Source of the DNA: DATBLE01 sp963764565
GTDB taxonomy: Bacteria; Actinomycetota; Thermoleophilia; Gaiellales; Gaiellaceae
Direction: 5' to 3'
Assembly: GCA_963764565.1 (NCBI GenBank)
Contig: CAVXTD010000002.1
Coordinates: forward strand, 1-64,000
DNA length: 64,000 bases
Shown here: positions 1 to 10,044 of the stretch, piece after piece
Numbering within the stretch: position 1 is the stretch's first letter
Layout: every line of letters starts with the position of its first letter
Notes under the pieces: generated by a model
The model's input: only the letters and a program-made list of their open reading frames with translations
What the model was told of the DNA's origin: nothing
Database searches by the model: none
Position numbers and translations under genes: made by a program

Positions 1-2
1 AC

Positions 3-593
3 GTGGTTGCGGTCGTCGCCGTCCTGCTGACGGTCGTCTTCGCGTGGCCGCAGGTCTTCCGGGCGTTGCGTCACGGGGTGCACGGTGTGTCGGCGGGCGC
101 GATCACGCAGTCGATGGTGGCCGCGGCGGCGTGGCTCGGGTACGGCATCGCCCGCGGCCTGGTTCCGGTGCTCGTCGCCAACCTCGGCGTGATGAGCGGT
201 CAGCTCGTCGTGACGATCGAGCTCGTCCGGAACGGCGTGCTCGCTCGTGGCCGCGCTGCTGCCGCGATCGTCGGCGCCTTCGCATTGATCGGGCTCTCGC
301 AGGTCGGCGCGCTCACCGAGCCGATCGTCGCGGTTGCGGGTCTCATGGCGGTCACGAGCGTGCTGACCCAGCTCCTCGAGGTCCGGCGCGAGCCGCATCG
401 GCTCGAGGGACTCTCGGCGAGCACGTACACGCTCCTTACCGGGATGTGCGTGGCCTGGTTCGTCTACGGACTGCTGCAGTCCGATGTCGTGATCATCGCG
501 ACGAACGTCATCGCCTTCCCGATGGCGGCGTACGTCGCGTGGGCCGCGTCGCGCTCGCACCACGAGCTCGAGGACGTGCTCGACCCGCGCTGA
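3..593 (+). CDS. PQ-loop / SWEET-like membrane protein (5' end at window edge)
   Basis: About 196 residues read from a GTG at base 3; the frame is open to the window edge, so the true start may lie upstream. The protein is strongly hydrophobic with about six or seven membrane segments in two similar halves. Each half has a Pro-Gln-type turn (WPQVFRAL near residue 15, LTQLLEVR near residue 122) followed some 25 residues later by a Trp/Tyr-Gly motif (WLGYG, WFVYG). That layout is typical of PQ-loop and SWEET/SemiSWEET sugar transporters. Substrate cannot be told from sequence. It ends 7 bases before a converging gene. The family call is moderate; membrane location is secure. Confidence 0.55.
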   Translation: MVAVVAVLLTVVFAWPQVFRALRHGVHGVSAGAITQSMVAAAAWLGYGIARGLVPVLVANLGVMSGQLVVTIELVRNGVLARGRAAAAIVGAFALIGLSQVGALTEPIVAVAGLMAVTSVLTQLLEVRREPHRLEGLSASTYTLLTGMCVAWFVYGLLQSDVVIIATNVIAFPMAAYVAWAASRSHHELEDVLDPR

Positions 594-600
594 GCGTCGG

Positions 601-1171
601 TCAGGTGCCGAAGCGCGGCTCGGGTCGGGGTTCCCGACGCAGCAGATCGCGCAGCCGGGTGACGCGGGGGTCGTCGGCGCCGAGCAGGTCGACGAGCCAG
701 CCCAACGCCGCGTGCACGTCGGGTGTATGGGCGTCGAGCATCGCCTCGATGTCGGCCCAGTCGCGGGTGCGGTCGAAGAACGCCTTGAAGACGACGAGCT
801 CGGTGGCACCGAGGATCGGGATCGTCGTGCCGGCGAACGGCACACGCTCGAGCTCGAGCCAGGCCACGTCGTGGAACGCATGCGTCGAGAAGAAGAGGTC
901 GATCGGTGTCTCGTCCCAGAAGACACGAACCTGGCCGTCGGTCTCGATGAACGCGATGTCGGCATCGCCGTAGGTCACGCCATCCGGGAGGCGGCCAGCA
1001 CCTCGGCCGCGCGTTCCGGCGCGACGAACAGGTTGACGTCGATGTCGCGCGTGTCGCGCGTGGCTCCTCGATGTGGAACGCGAGCGCGAGCGCCCCGCCG
1101 AACGCGTGCGGCACCGAACGCTCGTCGAGCGCCCGATCGATCTCGACGATCTGGTCGACGAGCGACGGCAT
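601..1171 (-). CDS. Nucleotidyltransferase (AbiEii-like), frameshifted twice
   Basis: Reading 1171 to 601 and changing frame near 1075 and near 985 gives one protein of about 190 residues. The first part has a GG loop (FGGALALAFH) followed by TRDIDVNLF, the paired acidic residues of the DNA polymerase beta nucleotidyltransferase fold. The second part (WDETPIDLFF and ATELVVFKAFFDRTRDWADIEAML) matches the substrate-binding half of AbiEii/DUF6036-type proteins. The ATG at 1169-1171 overlaps the stop of the upstream XRE gene as TGATG, so the two are translationally coupled. Such regulator/nucleotidyltransferase pairs often belong to toxin-antitoxin-like modules, but activity here is unproven. The frame changes are probably sequence errors. 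Confidence 0.65.
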
Positions 1172-1491
1172 CAGGCCGAGCGCGGGAACGGTGGATACGA
1201 GAGGCGACGCGCCGCGCGTCGGCGAGGCAGGTGCTCGGCCAGCTCGAGCACCTGGGCGAGCAGCTCGCCGGCCGTGCCGGCGCCGGACGGGCCGGGCGCC
1301 GGCTCGACATCGATCTCGACGTCGGCCCCTGCGGCGGCGACGAGCCGCACGAGGGTTCCGACCGTCGGATCACGGGTGCCGGCCTCGTAGGCGACGATCG
1401 CCGCCGGCGAGGTGTGGGCCCGCCGGGCCAGCTCCCGCTTCGAGAGCCCGGCGTGCTCCCGGGCCTTCTGGACGATGCCGCTCGCATCCAT
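1171..1491 (-). CDS. XRE-family helix-turn-helix regulator
   Basis: 106 residues. Residues 5-55 form a Cro/C1-type HTH: ARE-HAGLSKRELARRAHTS, then a recognition helix and GTRDPTVGTLVRLVAAAGADVEI, the usual layout of this family. The C-terminal part is a short acidic and then basic tail that changes character near residue 95, so a small frame error is possible there. It is the first gene of a two-gene unit with the nucleotidyltransferase (TGATG overlap). Its start lies only 8 bases from a perfect 18-bp palindrome, a layout suggesting autoregulation. An AGGGG sits directly against the ATG, too close for a normal ribosome site, so the mRNA may be leaderless. Confidence 0.75.
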   Translation of the reverse strand: MDASGIVQKAREHAGLSKRELARRAHTSPAAIVAYEAGTRDPTVGTLVRLVAAAGADVEIDVEPAPGPSGAGTAGELLAQVLELAEHLPRRRAARRLSYPPFPRSA

Positions 1492-1499
1492 CCCCTGAT

Positions 1500-1517
1500 G
1501 TTATCGGATCCGATAAC
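1500..1517. promoter_or_regulatory. Perfect 18-bp palindrome, probable XRE operator
   Basis: GTTATCGGATCCGATAAC is its own reverse complement. It is A/T-richer than the surroundings and sits 8 bp upstream of the XRE start codon, exactly between that gene and the stop (1519-1521) of the preceding cyclase-ATPase gene. Position and symmetry fit a dimer-binding operator for the HTH protein. No T-run follows, so it is unlikely to be a terminator. Confidence 0.55.
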
Positions 1518-1518
1518 A

Positions 1519-4345
1519 CTATCGCTCGCGACCAGGCTCCTCGCTCCCCAGCTCGGCGACGATCCGGTCGAGCTCCGTGACCGCGTACTCGATGGCCTCC
1601 TCGTAGGTCATCGCGCCGCCCGCGTGCGAGGAGCGCCTCGAACCGCTCTTGCGCCGACGGCTCGACGCGCGTTCTCGATCGCGCGGTCATGGATCTCGCG
1701 CTCGCGACCACCGACGGCCGCCATGCTCATTGCGGAGCTCCGAGTGACGACTCCCTCGAGGACACCGACGACCTCGGGCTCGATCCCGGCGTTGCCGAGG
1801 ATCTCGGCCATGAACAGGAGGTTCCCGGCAATCGAGAGGCGGTTCCCCGCCGCGACCGTGCCGCGGACGGCTGAGCGCTGCATGGTGAGCGCATCGAGCA
1901 GATTCGCCGGCGTTGGCCTGCAGTCGAGCCAGCAGCTGCAGCACGTTGCCGTGCGATGACGTCGCTCGCACCGCTCTCCGTGAGGGCCATCGACTCCTCG
2001 AGCGCGGCGCGCGCCGCTTCCGGGTCGTCGATCCACCGGGCCGCGGCCCAGCCGAACGCTCGCCATGGCCATCGCACTCGGGTTGCCCGAGCCGACGCGC
2101 GCCGCGCCAGAGCCTCCTCGCTCGCGCTGAGCGCCGTCTCGACGTCGCCGGCGGTTCGCGGCATACACCCCGATGTTGCGACTTGGAGGATCGCCGCCCC
2201 GAACTCGTCTCCCATCCGCTCCGCGATGTCGCGCTCCCTCGCGGAGGATGCGCAACGCCTCGTCGAAGTCGGTCGCGGCGATGACGATCCCGAGCGCTGC
2301 GTAGGTCGTCGAGTAGTTGACGGCGTTGCTCGGCACGCCGTTCGCCATCGCGACGTCGAGCAGCTCTCGTGCGCAGCTCGAGCTCGCCGCGTTGGACTGC
2401 GCTGAACGCCGCGCCGCCGAGCACCATGAACCGCAGGTCGGGCGGCAGCATCGAGCGCGGCCGGTAGCGCAACGTTCGACGTACCACCCGAACCCGAGCG
2501 CCCGTTGCTGGCCGACGATCATCGACCAGGGGGCCGGCGATCTGGACGGCGAGCTGGTGCTCGGCCTCATCCTCCTGCTCGAGTGCCCAGGTGATGGCGC
2601 TGCGGAAGTTCTCGATCTCGAGCGACGATGCGGCGCCTGGCCGGGATCTCGTCGCTCGTCCTGAGCCGTAGGCCGAGCTCGGTGGCGAGGTCGGCGTAGT
2701 GCGCGGCGTGGCGGCGCTGGCGCGCGTCGATCTCGTCGGCGCCGAGCTCGCTGAGCCGATCGCGGCCGTACTGGCGCAGCGTCTCGAGCATCCCGAAGCG
2801 CGTCGTGCCGTCGCCGGCGTCCTCGCTCGTGAGCATCGACTTGGCGACGAGCGACGCGAGTGCGTCGAGCACGTCCCATCGACTCGAGGCCGTCGCCGGC
2901 CGCGACCGCAGCCGCGGCGTCGGCGTCGAACGATGCCGGGAACACGCCGAGCCGGGCGAACACGAGTCCGCTCGGCGTCGGTCGAGGAGCGAGTACGACC
3001 AGTCGACGGTCGCCTGGAGCGTCTGGTGGCGCTCGACGGCGGCGCGCCGTCCGGCGGTGAGCAGCCGGAACCGCTCGTCGAGACGGCTCGCGATCTCCGC
3101 GGGCTGCATCGTGAGCACGCGCGCCGCCGCGAGCTCGATCGCGAGCGGGCATGCCGTCGAGACGCCGGCAGACCTCGGCGACCGCGCGTGCGTTCCCGGT
3201 CGTCGAGCGCGAACTCCGGCCGGCTCGCTCGGGCCCGTTCCACGAAGAGTCGCACCGAGTCGGCCGCTGCCACGATCGTCGAGGCGCCGGTCGCCGTCTC
3301 GGACGGCATCGACAGGGAGCGCAGCCGCCACACCTGCTCGCCGGGGACGCCCGAGCGCCTCGCGGCTCGTCGCCAGGATCCGCACGTCGCGGGCACGACG
3401 CAGCACGTCGGCGGCGAGGTCGGCGCGCCGGGTCGAGCAGGTGCTCGCAGTTGTCGAGCACGAGGAGCATGTGCTTCGTGCGCGAGGAAGTCGAGGACGC
3501 TCTCTCGCCGGGTCATGCCGGGCCGGTCGATGGCGCCGAGCGTCGAGGCGACGATGTCGATCATCGACTCGGCGTCGTTCGCCGGCGCGAGCTCGCAGAA
3601 CCACGCGCCGTCCTGCAGCTGCGGCACCAGCTCGGCGGCCACCTCGAGCGCGAGGCGCGTCTTGCCGACGCCGCCGACGCCGATGATCGTCACCATCCGG
3701 TGCTGCTCGAGGAGGGCTCGCGATCGCCGCGACGCTCCTGCTCGCGACCGACGAAGCTCGTGAGCTGCACCGGCAGGTTCGATGCGTGCGCGTCGAGCGA
3801 GCGGATCGGCGGGAACTCGGTCCCGAGGCCCGGGGCGACGAGCTGGAACACGCGCTCGGGGCGCGTGAGGTCGCGCAGGCGGTGCTCGCCGAGGTCGACG
3901 CAGATCGACGTCGGCGGGGAGCACGTCACGCGCGAGCTGCTCGGTCGCGTGCGAGACGAGCACCTGGCCGCCGTGCGCGATCGACATCAGCCTCGCCGCC
4001 CGGTTGACCGCGGTGCCGTAGTAGTCGCCGTCGCGAGCCTCGGCGCCGCCGGTGTGGATCGCCCATGCGCACCGTGAGCGCGCCGGTCTCGCCCCACTCC
4101 TCGGCGGCCAGGCTCCGCTGCGCGGCCGGCCGCGACGGCGATCGCGTCCTCGGCGCGGTCGAACGCCGCGTGCACACCGTCGCCGGTCATCTTCACGATC
4201 TCGCCGCCGCCGCCTTCGACCGCGGCGCGCAGCAGCTCGTCGTGGCGGGCGAGCGAGCCCGCATCGCTGTCTGCTGCTCCTCCCACATGCGCGTCGAGCC
4301 CTCGATGTCGGTGAAGAGGAACGTCGCGGGACCCGACTTCACCAT
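1519..4345 (-). CDS. Class III adenylate/guanylate cyclase fused to AAA-type ATPase and TPR-like region, many frameshifts
   Basis: Joining frames gives about 940 residues starting at ATG 4343-4345. Domain order: cyclase catalytic domain (FLFTDIEGSTRMWEE with a metal-binding Asp, then EIVKMTGDGVHAAF, then the NRAARLMSIAHGGQVLVS segment); linker (LRDLTRPERVFQL); ATPase with P-loop GVGGVGKTRLALEVA and Walker B LLVLDNCEHLL; winged-helix-like region; then a long Ala/Arg-rich helical repeat region ending with a short helix read from 1621 to 1519. This architecture is common among Actinomycetota signalling regulators that couple ATP binding to cAMP production. At least eight frame changes are needed, so no single frame covers it. 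Either a pseudogene or error-rich sequence; domain identity is clear. Confidence 0.7.
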
Positions 4346-4421
4346 GGTCGCAACGCTACCGACCGCCGGGGCAGGTCGACCGGAGAGGCGCCGCCCGCTG
4401 CGATCTGCTGGAGTGTGCAAC

Positions 4422-4742
4422 GTGAACACGGAGCTGCTCACCCGCGTGCGCGACTCGCTCCCGGAGCGTTTGAACGCCGGCGTGCTGATGGCCGACGGCG
4501 GCTTCTGCATCCTCGGGTGGATCGTGCTGAGCGCGGGCTACCACCCCATCGCGATCTACGGCTCGACGTTCTGGGTGAACCATCCGGAGGAGGGCGGCAC
4601 CGCGGTCGACGTCGTGGCGCGCCTCTGCGATCTCCCGCCTGAGGACGTGCGCGCGCTCGGCGAGCTCAACGACGCCACGCCTGCCGAGACTCGCGTCGAC
4701 GCGGTGCGCCGTCACCTCGACGAGCTGTTGGCCTCGGCATGA
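4422..4742 (+). CDS. Small hypothetical protein
   Basis: 106 residues from GTG 4422, chosen because GGAG lies about 9 bases upstream and the composition upstream of it becomes arginine-rich and non-protein-like. No signal peptide or membrane helix. It has an aromatic/hydrophobic core (GFCILGWIVLSAGYHPIAIYGSTFWV) then an acidic helical tail (DAVRRHLDELLASA). I do not recognise a family. Its TGA overlaps the ATG of the thiamine-diphosphate enzyme (ATGA), so the two are probably co-translated. It lies divergent to the cyclase-ATPase gene, 76 bp away. Confidence 0.55.
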   Translation: MNTELLTRVRDSLPERLNAGVLMADGGFCILGWIVLSAGYHPIAIYGSTFWVNHPEEGGTAVDVVARLCDLPPEDVRALGELNDATPAETRVDAVRRHLDELLASA

Positions 4743-6346
4743 GCCCCGAGCGCGACGCCGGGCAGCTCAGCGTCGATGCGCTCGTCGCCGAGGGCGTCAC
4801 GCACGTGTTCGGGCTCGGTGGTGGTCACATCAACCCGACGTGGTGGGCGGCGCCCGGCGCCGGCCTCAGGATCATCGACGTGCGCCACGAGGCGGCCGCC
4901 GTCTACGCGGCCCACGGGTGGGCGCTGGCGACAGGGGAGCCCGGCGTGTGCCTCGTCACGGCCGGCCCGGGGGTGACCAACGCGGTGACCGGGCTCGCGA
5001 CCGCGCTGCACGACGGCGTGCCGCTGGTGTGCCTGGCGGGCGCGGCGACGAGTCGCGGCGAGGACCTCGGCGAGGTCGAGTACCTCGACCAGCTCGAGGT
5101 GGTGCAGCCGGTGACGAAGTGGGCGCGGCGCGTCCAGCATCTGGAGCGGATCCCGGAGACGATCGCCCGCGCGTTCACGGCGGCGACGAGCGGGCGGCCC
5201 GGCCCCACATACGTGGAGATCGCCATCGACCTCGCCCACGCGCGCGTCGACACGGCTCGCGTCCGCGCCGCCGGTCCGTCGCAGTGGCGCGAGCGCCGCG
5301 CCATCGGTCCGCCCGACGAGCTCGTGACGGGCGCCGCCGACGCTGATCCGCCGCGCACGACGGCCGGCGATCGTGGCGGGCAGCGGTGTGTGGTGGTCGC
5401 CCGACGGTGCCGCGGCACTCCAGGCCTTCGTCGACGAGACCGGAATGCCCGTGGTCACCCGCCAGGCCGGGCGCGGCACCGTGCCCGACGACCATCCGCT
5501 CTCCATGGGGCGCGACTGGCAGCAGGTCGTGGCGCAGGCCGACGTGCTGCTCGTGGTCGGGAGCCGCATGAACTACTTCTTCGGGTACGGCGCGTTCGGT
5601 CATCTCGACTCGCTCATCCAGGTCGACATCGACCCCGAGGAGCTCGGCCGTTCCGTCCGCGCCCCCGATCTGGGCGTCGTCGCCGACGCGGGAGCGTTCC
5701 TGCGTCGGCTGACCGACGCTGCTCGGCCCGCTCGACCTCGGCGACTGGAGTGCCCGCCTGCGGGCGCAGCGCGACGAGATCACCGCGGCCAAGGCGCGCC
5801 TCGCGGCGTCGGACTCGACCCCGTTGCACCCGATGCGCGTCTGCGCCGAAGTCACCCGGCGCCTTCCCGATGGCGCCACCGTGATCCCCGACGGCGTCGA
5901 ACAACGTCCTGTGGTGCAACGTCGGCTTCGACGCGCCGGCGGGGGGCACCGTCACGAGCATGGGGCCGCTCGGCACCATCGGTCACGGTGTCGGTCTCGC
6001 GCTCGGCGCGGCATGCGCGCGGCCGGGTTCACCCGTGGTGTGGATGGTCGGTGACGGGTCCTTCGGCTTCCATGCGATGGAGCTCGACACCGCGGCCCGT
6101 CACGACCTGCCGATCGTGACCGTGATCATGAACAACCGCGGCTGGTCGGCGCAGTGGATCCCCCTCGGCGTGCGCAACTACGAGCGCATGACGTCGATGT
6201 GGGACGGCGTCGGCGAGCTCGTCGAGACCCCCGATCAGCTCGGCCCGGCACTCGACCGCGCCTTCGCAGCCGACGCGCCCGCGATCGTGAACGTGCTCGT
6301 CGACCCGGCGGCGGAGTGGTTCCCCGGGCGCGCGTTCGGTCCCTGA
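4739..6346 (+). CDS. Thiamine-diphosphate-dependent enzyme (acetolactate synthase / decarboxylase family), frameshifted
   Basis: About 535 residues when frames are joined near 5340, 5720 and 5900. The N-terminal PYR domain carries the cofactor-activating Glu in DVRHEAAAVYAAHGWA and the TAGPGVTN loop. The middle domain has the GSGVWWS and DVLLVVGSRMNYFF segments. The C-terminal PP domain has the metal/TPP motif GDGSFGFHAMELDT followed 26 residues later by the closing Asn pair (VIMNN). The whole matches large-subunit acetolactate synthase, oxalyl-CoA decarboxylase or benzoylformate decarboxylase relatives. No small regulatory subunit is adjacent, so a catabolic decarboxylase or lyase is more likely than valine synthesis. 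The substrate is not decidable. Confidence 0.7.
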
Positions 6347-6382
6347 AGCCGCCACGCCGCGCGCGCCCGTTACCGTGATGGC

Positions 6383-7543
6383 GTGATCGAGAGGCGTGCG
6401 CCGCGCTCGCGATCGCCGTGATCGGTCTCGCGCTCCGCGGGGGCGGTGAGCGCGCGGCGTGCCCGCGCACTGCGGCACAGACCGGCACCGGCGTCGGGCA
6501 CCGTCTGGCTGTGCCGTCCGGGCACCACGCCGAACCCGTGCGAGAGCAGCCTCGCGACGACGATCGTTCGCCCGAACGGTCGCACCACCGTCATCGACCC
6601 GAAGCCCGCGAAGAACGCCGCCGATCGACTGCTTCTACGTCTACCCGACGGTCAGCGGTCAGCCCGGCCCCAACGCCGACCTCACGATCGACCCCGAGGA
6701 GATCGCAGTCGCCGAGACCCAGGCGTCGCGCTTCTCGCAGGTCTGCCGCGTCTTCGCGCCGATGTATCCCCAGCTGACGGTCAGCACGATCCGCGACGCC
6801 GACGCCGACGCCCATCGCGGCGCGGGTGAAGGCGTACCTGGGTGTGCTCGCCGCGTGGCACGACTACCTCGACGCACGACAACGACGGGCGCAAGGTCGT
6901 GCTCATCGGCCACTCGCAGGGCGCGGTGATGCTCACGGCGCTCGTGAAGCGCGAGATCGACCCGAACCCGCAGGTGCGCAAGCAGTTGCTGTCGGCGCTG
7001 CTCATCGGTGGGCAGGTCACCGTGGCGAAGGGTCAGCGACGTGGGCGGCTCGTTCCAGCACGTGCCCGCGTGCCGCACGCTCGACGCAGACGGGCTGCGT
7101 CGTGGCCTACTCGAGCTTCGACCAGCCTCCGCCGCCCGACTCGCGCTTCGGCCGGGCGGGCGTCGGCCCGGTGCCGCTCGCTCGGCCAGGACCCCGCGAC
7201 GCTCGAGGTGCTCTGCGTGAACCCGGCCGCGCCGGCCGGCGGCACCGGCGCGCTCGACTCGTTCTTCCGCACGACGCCGTTCCCGGGGCCGCTGGGCATG
7301 AGCCGGCCGTCCCGGTACACGGCCGCCACGCCGTGGGTCGAGCAGCCTCGGCTCTACACCGGCACGTGCACCCAGGCCGACGGCGCGTCGTGGCTCCAGA
7401 TCGACGACGTCGGCCGTCCGAGCGATACGCGGCCTCGAGTCGTCGACGCCCTCGGGCCGACCTGGGGACTGCATCTCGTCGACGTGAACCTCACGCTCGG
7501 CAACATCGTCGACCTCGTGCGTCACGAGATCGCCGGGCGCTAG
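6383..7543 (+). CDS. DUF3089 alpha/beta-hydrolase, secreted, frameshifted
   Basis: Frames joined near 6460, 6630, 6810, 7030 and 7180 give about 380 residues. An N-terminal hydrophobic stretch (ALAIAVIGLAL) looks like a signal segment. The family signature follows: WLCRPG near the start, CFYVYPT, FAPMYPQLTV, and the nucleophile elbow IGHSQGAVML (Gly-His-Ser-Gln-Gly). Later FRTTPFPGP and GLHLVDVNLTLGNIVDLV match the conserved C-terminal part. DUF3089 proteins are lipase/esterase-like and often sit with fatty-acid catabolic genes, as here ahead of an SDR and acyl-CoA dehydrogenases. The start codon is uncertain (GTG 6383 chosen). The substrate is unknown. Confidence 0.65.
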
Positions 7544-7634
7544 TCCGCTAGGCGCACCGCTGGCGCGTCGGCGCCGGCTGCCGCACGCGATCGGTCGGAC
7601 TCCCTAGATTGACGGCCGTGCGGGAGGAGCGCTG

Positions 7635-8543
7635 ATGGGGATGCTCGACGGCAAGGTCGCGATCGTCACCGGGGCCGGGCACGGCGTCGGACGCGGCGAG
7701 GCGCTGGAGCTCGCGGCCCAGGGCGCGAAGGTCGTGGTGAACGACCTCGGCGGGTCGTCGACGGGCGAGGGTGCCGACAGCCGGGCCGCCGACGAGGTCG
7801 CGGCGCTGATCCGTGACCGCGGCGGCGAAGCCGTCGCGAGCTACGACGACGTCGCCGACTTCGACGGGGCGCGCGCGATGGTCCACCAGGCGATCGACAC
7901 CTTCGGCAAGCTCGACGTGCTGGTGAACAACGCCGGGATCCTGCGCGACCGCATGATCTTCTCGATGACCGAGGAGGACTTCGACTCGGTCATCCGCGTG
8001 CACCTCAAGGGCACGTGGGCACCGTCGCACCACGCCGCGGTGTACTGGCGCGAGCAGTCGAAGGCCGGCAACCAGCCGCGGGCGTCGATCATCAACACCT
8101 CGTCGGGCGCCGGGCTCCAGGGCAACGCGGGGCAGACGAACTACGCGTCGGCGAAGGCCGGCATCGCGGCGATGACGATCACCTTGAGCCTCGAGCTCGC
8201 TCGCTACGGCGTGCGCGCCAACGTGGTGTGTCCCGGAGGCATGACGCGGCTCGCGGGCACGATCGTCAAGGACCTCGAGCTGAAGGAGCCCGAGGAGTAC
8301 ACCGAGTTCACGCCGATGAACCCGGCGAACTCCGCGCCGATGGTCGTGTTCCTCGCGTCCGACGAGTCGATCACGATCACCGGTCAGGTGTTCCGCGCCG
8401 TCGGCGACTCGATCGCGCACTACCAGCCGTGGACCGTCGGCACCGAGATCGTGAAGGACGGCCAGCGCTGGGAGCCCGACGAGATCGGACCGGCGGTGTA
8501 CGCGGAGATCTTCAAGAGCCGCCACCCCGGCCTGCAGATCTGA
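7635..8543 (+). CDS. Short-chain dehydrogenase/reductase
   Basis: 302 residues, intact. The Rossmann nucleotide-binding motif TGAGHGVG is at residues 12-19, NNAG near residue 97, catalytic Ser in NTSSGAGL near 155 and Tyr-x-x-x-Lys in NYASAKAG near 170. The VNDLGGSSTGEGADSRAADEV insert after beta-2 is characteristic of the (3R)-hydroxyacyl-CoA dehydrogenase / multifunctional-enzyme-2 branch, suggesting a beta-oxidation or steroid side-chain role. GGAGG lies just upstream of the ATG. The TGA overlaps the ATG of the next gene (TGATG), so it heads an operon with the monooxygenase and acyl-CoA dehydrogenases. Confidence 0.85.
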   Translation: MGMLDGKVAIVTGAGHGVGRGEALELAAQGAKVVVNDLGGSSTGEGADSRAADEVAALIRDRGGEAVASYDDVADFDGARAMVHQAIDTFGKLDVLVNNAGILRDRMIFSMTEEDFDSVIRVHLKGTWAPSHHAAVYWREQSKAGNQPRASIINTSSGAGLQGNAGQTNYASAKAGIAAMTITLSLELARYGVRANVVCPGGMTRLAGTIVKDLELKEPEEYTEFTPMNPANSAPMVVFLASDESITITGQVFRAVGDSIAHYQPWTVGTEIVKDGQRWEPDEIGPAVYAEIFKSRHPGLQI

Positions 8544-10030
8544 TGGCAGCCGGATCGAACGGGTCGGGCGGATCGGCGGCGCCGCGCTGACCTGCGGTTC
8601 GCGGTCATCGGCGCGGGGATGGCCGGCATCCTCAGCGCGATCAAGCTGACCGAGGCCGGCTTCACCGATCTCACCGTGTACGAGAAGGCCGACCGTGTCG
8701 GCGGCACGTGGCGCGAGAACACCTATCCCGGGATCGCGTGCGACGTCCCGTCGCACCTCTACCGGTACTCGTTCGCGCCGAACCCCGACTGGAGCCACAC
8801 GTTCTCGCCCGGAGACGAGATCGAGGCGTACTTCGAGCAGGTCACCAAGGACCACGACGTCGAGCGCTGCATCCGGTTCGGCGAGGAGGTCACACGCTGC
8901 GAGCTCGTCGACGGCCGCTGGCACCTCGAGACGGCGACGGGCACGAAGGACGTCGTCGACGTCGTGATCGCGGCGACCGGCGTGCTGCACCAGCCGCGCT
9001 ACCCCGACATCGACGGGCTCGAAACGTTCGCGGGCCACGCCTTCCACAGCGCACGCTGGGATCACAGCGTCGGATCGAGGGCAAGCGCGTCGGCGTCATC
9101 GGCAACGGGTCGAGCGGCGTGCAGATCTGCGCCGCGGTCGTCGGCGACGGTGGAGCACCTCACGCTCTTCCAGCGCACCGCGCAGTGGATCGTCCCGCAG
9201 GACAACCTGGCGTACACCGAGGAGGAGAAGGACGACTTCCGTCGCCACCCGGAGAAGATGCAGGAGCTGCACGCCGGCATCGCGGAGCTCTTCGCCGCCG
9301 GGTTCGGCAACGCGGTCGTCGACGCCGACTCGCCGCACATGCAGATCATCGAGGACACGTGCCGCACGCACCTCGAGGAGAAGGTGAAGGACCCGGAGCT
9401 CGCAGCGGCTCCGCCCCGACTACCGCGCCGCGTGCAAGCGGCTCGTCGTGTCGGGCGACTTCTACGACGCGATCCAGCAGCCCAACGCCGAGCTCGTCAC
9501 CGACGCGATCGAGCGCATCGAGCCGAAGGGTGTGCGCACGCGCGACGGGCGGCTCCACGAGCTCGACGTGCTCGTGCTGGCGACCGGCTTCCGCGGTCGA
9601 CGCGTTCATGCGGCCGATGGAGGTCATCGGCCGTGACGGGGTGACGCTCGCCGACGCGTGGGCGAAGCGCCCGATCGCGTACCTGTCGATCTCGATCCCC
9701 GACTTCCCGAACCTGTTCATGCTCAACGGCCCGAACGGACCCGTCGGCAACTTCTCGCTGATCGAGGTCGCCGAGCTCCAGTTCCGCTACATCATGCAGC
9801 TGGTCGAGCGGCTGCAGCGTGGCGAGTGCCGCGAGATCAGCCCCACGCACGACGCGACCGAGTCGTTCGAGGCGGCGCGCACCGAGGCGGCCAAGACCAC
9901 GATCTGGGCGACGGGGTGTCGCAGCTGGTACCTCGACGACCGCGGCGTGCCGTCGACGTGGCCCTGGACGTTCGACCGGTTCCGCACCGAGATGGCCGCA
10001 CCCGATCTCAGCGCGTACGAGCTGCGGTAG
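8543..10030 (+). CDS. FAD-dependent Baeyer-Villiger-type monooxygenase, frameshifted
   Basis: About 490 residues after joining frames near 8590, 9070, 9150, 9410 and 9600. The first FAD dinucleotide-binding motif is VIGAGMAG, followed by YEKADRVGGTWRENTYPG. The Baeyer-Villiger fingerprint F-x-G-x3-H-x3-W is present as FAGHAFHSARW. The second (NADPH) Rossmann motif is VIGNGSSG. The C-terminal ATGF motif (VLVLATGFRG) and the NLFMLNGPNGP segment complete the family. Such enzymes insert oxygen next to ketones, including cyclic or steroid ketones. The neighbours (SDR, acyl-CoA dehydrogenases) support ketone/acyl-CoA catabolism. The start overlaps the SDR stop. Confidence 0.8.
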
Positions 10031-10044
10031 CGAAAGCCCGTGTG

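Noticed and set aside
1687..3987. A long open frame of several hundred codons on the minus strand
   Set aside because: Only parts of it carry the cyclase/ATPase domains; the rest is Arg/Pro-rich shadow. The real protein zigzags between three frames.
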